Shown here piece by piece: positions 62,001 through 64,000 of a stretch of DNA of 64,000 nt. The notes beneath the pieces are model-generated. The model saw nothing but the letters and a program-made list of their open reading frames with translations, did no database searches and was not told the origin of the DNA. The stretch is taken from NCBI GenBank assembly GCA_963839815.1, contig CAWIWF010000007.1, positions 62,001 to 126,000 of the forward strand. Direction: 5' to 3'. Source of the stretch: JACVRM01 sp963839815. GTDB lineage: Bacteria; Actinomycetota; Thermoleophilia; Gaiellales; Gaiellaceae. The stretch's first letter is position 1. Every line of letters starts with the position of its first letter. The position numbers and the translations under genes are program-made.

Positions 62001-62287
62001 TCGAGGACCGCTACGGACCCGTGCCGGGACCGGTCGAGAACCTCTTCGCGATCCAGGAGGCGAAGCTGAAGCTGGCGCGCGTCGGCTCCGACTACCTCGT
62101 CTACCGCGACGGCAAGGTCACCGTCGGGCCGATCGTGCTCGGCTCGGGGGAGCTGCGCGACCTGCGTGCCGAGCTCGACACCGCCGTCTACACGGTCGCC
62201 CGGCGTGAAGTTTCGTTAAGGCAGGATGAATTTCAGGAAGCCCTGCGAATACTCGATGCTATAGTCCGCCTCCGCCAAGGGACGTGA
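59030..62287 (+). CDS. mfd: Transcription-repair coupling factor
   Basis: A DNA translocase that removes stalled RNA polymerase and recruits UvrA; 1085 residues. Domains in order: a degenerate UvrB-like region (about 1-330, with GGIVDVFPTTGRDPLRVELFGDEIEAVRAFSPFTQRT), the RNAP-interacting domain (DYVVHEDHGVGKLISFE), and the helicase core with CGDVGFGKTEVAVRAAFAV, TTVLAQQHWNTF, DEEQRFGVAQKE, TATPIPRTLHMSLSG, HNRVETI, and QIRGRVGRSDVAAHAYLLY. The last 200 residues are the TRCF domain. ATG 59030 chosen; upstream codons lack homology. Confidence 0.96.
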   Translation: MDRPAASPTSTPAPGTDAAVLQALAAELAGHERLAAFAGALPGGRARVSEPALPLVLAALHIHLGRAVVALLPDDADARDAAEAAAWYLGGDTVALLPSRGVRWGSGLAPPPHLVGERARALSVLARGGLVCASALALAEGAPPAGARPEPLGLEVGSEPGIEALAEALALAGYERVERVEERGHFAVRGGIVDVFPTTGRDPLRVELFGDEIEAVRAFSPFTQRTLHPVEHAVVYPAGERRPDPAEPTLPDDGDGGIAAVPADLVPLLDRPPDLVWQADDVQEIVAEELGGELDLAGTARLDPLPQGQPVSFEAQRPAIAARGLSEAEHALAGLVRAGLRVVVAFPHRGEAIRTQSMLRRITAELVDEGSRLPTEPGLAFVVAPLRRGFVWRELGLAVLPDTQVFRKRPPRADARLGRALQSFAELRTGDYVVHEDHGVGKLISFETKEVASVTRDYLLLAFRGEDRLYVPHEQIGKVSRYIGADGHSPALSKLGGKAWELIKNRARSGVRELAGELLKLYAERQQAPGVAYELEHEWLARLEAEFPYRETEDQARAIEVVKEDLEAPRPMDRLVCGDVGFGKTEVAVRAAFAVAVNSRQTLMLVPTTVLAQQHWNTFRERFRDFPLRVEMVSRFRRPADVKAVLADFAEGKVDVLIGTHRVLSRDVVAKNLGLVIVDEEQRFGVAQKELLRSLRLELDVLALTATPIPRTLHMSLSGLRDISIIETPPEGRRPIRTYVGEYDEELIRTALEREHARGGQAFYLHNRVETIDDAAARLQELCPGLRFLVAHGQMPERELEQRMLEFLRADADVLVSTTIIESGLDIPEANTLIVERADTLGLAQLYQIRGRVGRSDVAAHAYLLYPDAQELTPEARARLATLADHTELGAGFAIAMRDLEIRGAGELLGAEQSGHVAAVGFELYVELLAEAVAELSGQRRPAARPVRVDARVDAYVPADYIPSEAQKIDLHRRLALSETEDELRELHAAVEDRYGPVPGPVENLFAIQEAKLKLARVGSDYLVYRDGKVTVGPIVLGSGELRDLRAELDTAVYTVARREVSLRQDEFQEALRILDAIVRLRQGT

Positions 62288-62323
62288 ACCGGACCGACGC
62301 CCGGGCGAACTACTTTGAATCTG

Positions 62324-63337
62324 ATGAGACTCCGTACCTTGGTCATTCTCGCGCCGCTGGGCGCGCTCGCCTTCGCCGGCTGCGGCGGAGACTCCGGCGG
62401 GGTCCCCTCGAACGCGGTGGCCGTGATCGAGAGCTGCGACGCCTCGGTCACGAAGAACGACTTCAACCAGGTCCTGAACCAGGCGAAGACGAACTACGAG
62501 CGCAACAAGCGCAAGTTCCCCGGCGCCGGCACGCAGGAGTACCGCGCCGTCCAGAACCAGATCGTCAACTACCTGGTGCTGCGCGAGGGCTACATCTGCG
62601 AGGGCGAAGACATGGACATCGAGGTCTCCGACAAGGAGATCGACAAGCGCCTCGACGAGCTCGTCCGGCAGTACTACAAGGGCGACAAGAAGAAGTTCGA
62701 CGAGGCGCTCAAGGAGCAGGGCGTGGCCGAGTCACAGCTCCGCTCCGAGCTGACGATGCAGATCTACCAGAAGAAGATCTTCGATCAGGTGACCGGCGAG
62801 GTGAAGGTCACCGACAAGGAGCTTGCCGAGTACTACGCGAAGAACAAGTCCCAGTACGAGACCCCCGCCACGCGCACCGTGCGGCACATCCTGGTCAAGA
62901 AGAAGGCGCTTGCGACCCAGATCGCGCGCCAGCTCGACAACGGCGCCAGCTTCGAGGCTTTGGTCAAGAAGCACTCGCAGGATCCTGGGTCGAAGAAGAA
63001 CGGCGGCAAGCTCACCGACCTGGCGCAGGGTCAGACCGTGCCGCCCTTCGACAAGGTCGCCTTCTCGCTGAAGAAGGACGAGATTTCGGATCCGGTGAAG
63101 ACGCAGTTCGGCTTCCACATCATCCAGGCGCTCTCCGCGGTCAAGCCGGCCGACACGAGCACGCTCGCCGAGGTCAAGGATCAGATCCGCGAGGTGGTCG
63201 TTCAGTCGAAGAAGACCGAGGCCGGCCAGAAGTGGGCCGAGGACTTCCGCAAGGATCTGCAGAAGGCCGGCGCCGTCGAGTACCAGTCCGGCTACCAGCC
63301 GCCGAAGACGGACTCGACCACCACGACCTCGCGGTAG
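62324..63337 (+). CDS. Parvulin-type peptidyl-prolyl isomerase lipoprotein
   Basis: A SurA/PrsA-like folding factor outside the membrane; 337 residues. The lipobox is LAFAGC (Cys20). A SurA N-like helical domain follows (about 45-170), then the rotamase domain at about 185-275: RTVRHILVKKKALATQIARQLDNGASFEALVKKHSQD, GGKLTDLAQGQTVPPFDKVAFSLKKDEISDPVKTQFGFHIIQAL. The tail is Thr-rich. ATG 62324, 7 nt after TACTTT, is preferred to a TTG three codons earlier. The stop overlaps mazG by 1 nt. Confidence 0.93.
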   Translation: MRLRTLVILAPLGALAFAGCGGDSGGVPSNAVAVIESCDASVTKNDFNQVLNQAKTNYERNKRKFPGAGTQEYRAVQNQIVNYLVLREGYICEGEDMDIEVSDKEIDKRLDELVRQYYKGDKKKFDEALKEQGVAESQLRSELTMQIYQKKIFDQVTGEVKVTDKELAEYYAKNKSQYETPATRTVRHILVKKKALATQIARQLDNGASFEALVKKHSQDPGSKKNGGKLTDLAQGQTVPPFDKVAFSLKKDEISDPVKTQFGFHIIQALSAVKPADTSTLAEVKDQIREVVVQSKKTEAGQKWAEDFRKDLQKAGAVEYQSGYQPPKTDSTTTTSR

Positions 63338-64000
63338 TGCCCGCCCAGAGCGGCCTCGCCGGGGCCCTGCTCGAGCTGCAGGCACTCACCGAACGCCTGC
63401 GTCGCGACTGTCCGTGGGATCGCGAGCAGACGGCGCTCACGATCGTCCCGCACACGGTCGAGGAGGCCTACGAGGTCGCCGATGCGGCGCTTGCGGGCGA
63501 TGACGACAAGCTGCTCGACGAGCTCGGCGACTTGCTCTTCCAGACGTACTTCCTGGCGCTGCTCCTCTCCGAGCGAGGAGCCGGCGACCTCGAGCAGGTG
63601 GCGCGAGGGATCCACGAGAAGCTCGTTCGGCGCCATCCGCACGTCTTCGGCGAGGGCGACGCCGACAGCGCCGGGGCCGTGCGCGTCCGCTGGGAGGAGA
63701 TCAAGCGGGACGAGGAGGATCGCGAGGGGGTCTTCCATCACCTGCCGGAGTCGCTGCCGGCGCTCCTGTACGCCCGCAAGGTGCAGCGCCGTGCGGCCGC
63801 CGTGGGCTACGACTGGCCCGACGCCGCCGGCCCGCTCGCGAAGCTGCGGGAGGAGCTGGACGAGCTGGCCGTCGAGGTGAGGCGCGCCGGCGAGCCCCGC
63901 CCCGAGCGCGAGGCCGATCCCCGCGTCGCGGACGAGCTCGGCGATCTTCTCTTCACGGCGGTGAACCTCGCCCGGCGGCTGAACGTCGACCCGGAGCTGG
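63337..64000 (+). CDS. mazG: Nucleoside triphosphate pyrophosphohydrolase MazG (cut by window edge)
   Basis: Hydrolyses NTPs to NMPs, clearing abnormal nucleotides. The first 221 residues are present: LQALTERLRRDCPWDREQTALTIVPHTVEEAYEVADAALAG with the EExxE metal motif, LLDELGDLLFQTYFLALL with ELGD, HEKLVRRHPHVFG, and the second repeat beginning KLREELDELAVE and ADELGDLLFTAVNLARRL. The GTG start shares a base with the preceding TAG. The C-terminus lies beyond the window. Confidence 0.94.
   Translation, partial: MPAQSGLAGALLELQALTERLRRDCPWDREQTALTIVPHTVEEAYEVADAALAGDDDKLLDELGDLLFQTYFLALLLSERGAGDLEQVARGIHEKLVRRHPHVFGEGDADSAGAVRVRWEEIKRDEEDREGVFHHLPESLPALLYARKVQRRAAAVGYDWPDAAGPLAKLREELDELAVEVRRAGEPRPEREADPRVADELGDLLFTAVNLARRLNVDPEL

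Overview
The window is about 64 kb of very GC-rich bacterial chromosome. It looks like Actinobacteria outside the Streptomyces/Mycobacterium core, most probably class Thermoleophilia (Gaiellales or Solirubrobacterales). The reasons are the strong G/C bias in third codon positions, frequent GTG and TTG starts, many GTGA or ATGA stop/start overlaps, an actinobacterial dnaK-grpE-dnaJ-hspR cluster, inositol-phospholipid genes, a KxSxS-type methionyl-tRNA synthetase and a large set of TANNNT boxes 6-9 nt upstream of start codons. The lineage is inferred from gene content and style, not from a marker tree. No phage, transposase, CRISPR or rRNA was seen. There is one tRNA, Gln(UUG).

Layout. 0-17 kb: a winged-helix AlkZ-like gene cut by the left edge, a three-copy hairpin repeat, a rhomboid/metallopeptidase/argF cluster, hsp20, an ECF sigma/RskA-like anti-sigma pair, a cyclic-2,3-diphosphoglycerate-synthetase-like GTPase with carbamate kinase, ferritin, an M3 peptidase, YjbQ plus an ABC exporter, a RlmD/TrmA-type RNA methyltransferase, a UDG-superfamily protein, a PHP phosphoesterase and a frameshifted glycosyltransferase. 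17-25 kb: a secreted LVIVD/DUF11 protein, then an inositol-lipid block in which myo-inositol-1-phosphate synthase carries an N-terminal tandem ribbon-helix-helix domain and faces a phased CTAG-box array, followed by moaA. 26-33 kb: the chaperone operon dnaK-grpE-dnaJ-(small TM protein)-hspR-clpB. 33-39 kb: an Hcp-like lipoprotein and a three-gene operon made of ECF sigma factor, single-span membrane protein and a PrsW protease/STAND ATPase/TPR fusion. 39-49 kb: oligoendopeptidase F, pseudouridine catabolism (psuK-psuG), a GT39-type membrane transferase, FmdB-like, LCP, ROK kinase, rsmI and an M23 peptidase. 49-64 kb: a dense housekeeping strip of metG-tatD-rsmA, ispE, tRNA-Gln, glmU-prs, rplY-pth, mfd, a parvulin lipoprotein and mazG, which is cut by the right edge.

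The most novel candidate is the operon at 34.25-38.57 kb. An ECF sigma factor, a likely membrane anti-sigma factor and a giant protein joining a PrsW-type intramembrane protease to a signal-integrating NTPase with TPRs overlap by 4 nt at each junction. They look like a self-contained regulated-proteolysis switch. Second is the RHH-MIPS fusion with a perfect 22-bp palindrome upstream, which could be an autoregulated inositol enzyme.

Cautions. At least four genes (glycosyltransferase, 19.6-kb membrane protein, clpB, psuG) show single-nucleotide frame breaks while both sides remain well conserved. Uncorrected assembly indels are at least as likely as real pseudogenes. Three genes (carbamate kinase, PHP protein, ROK kinase) have no ATG/GTG/TTG at the expected N-terminus but do have a CTG embedded in a CTGA stop/start overlap.
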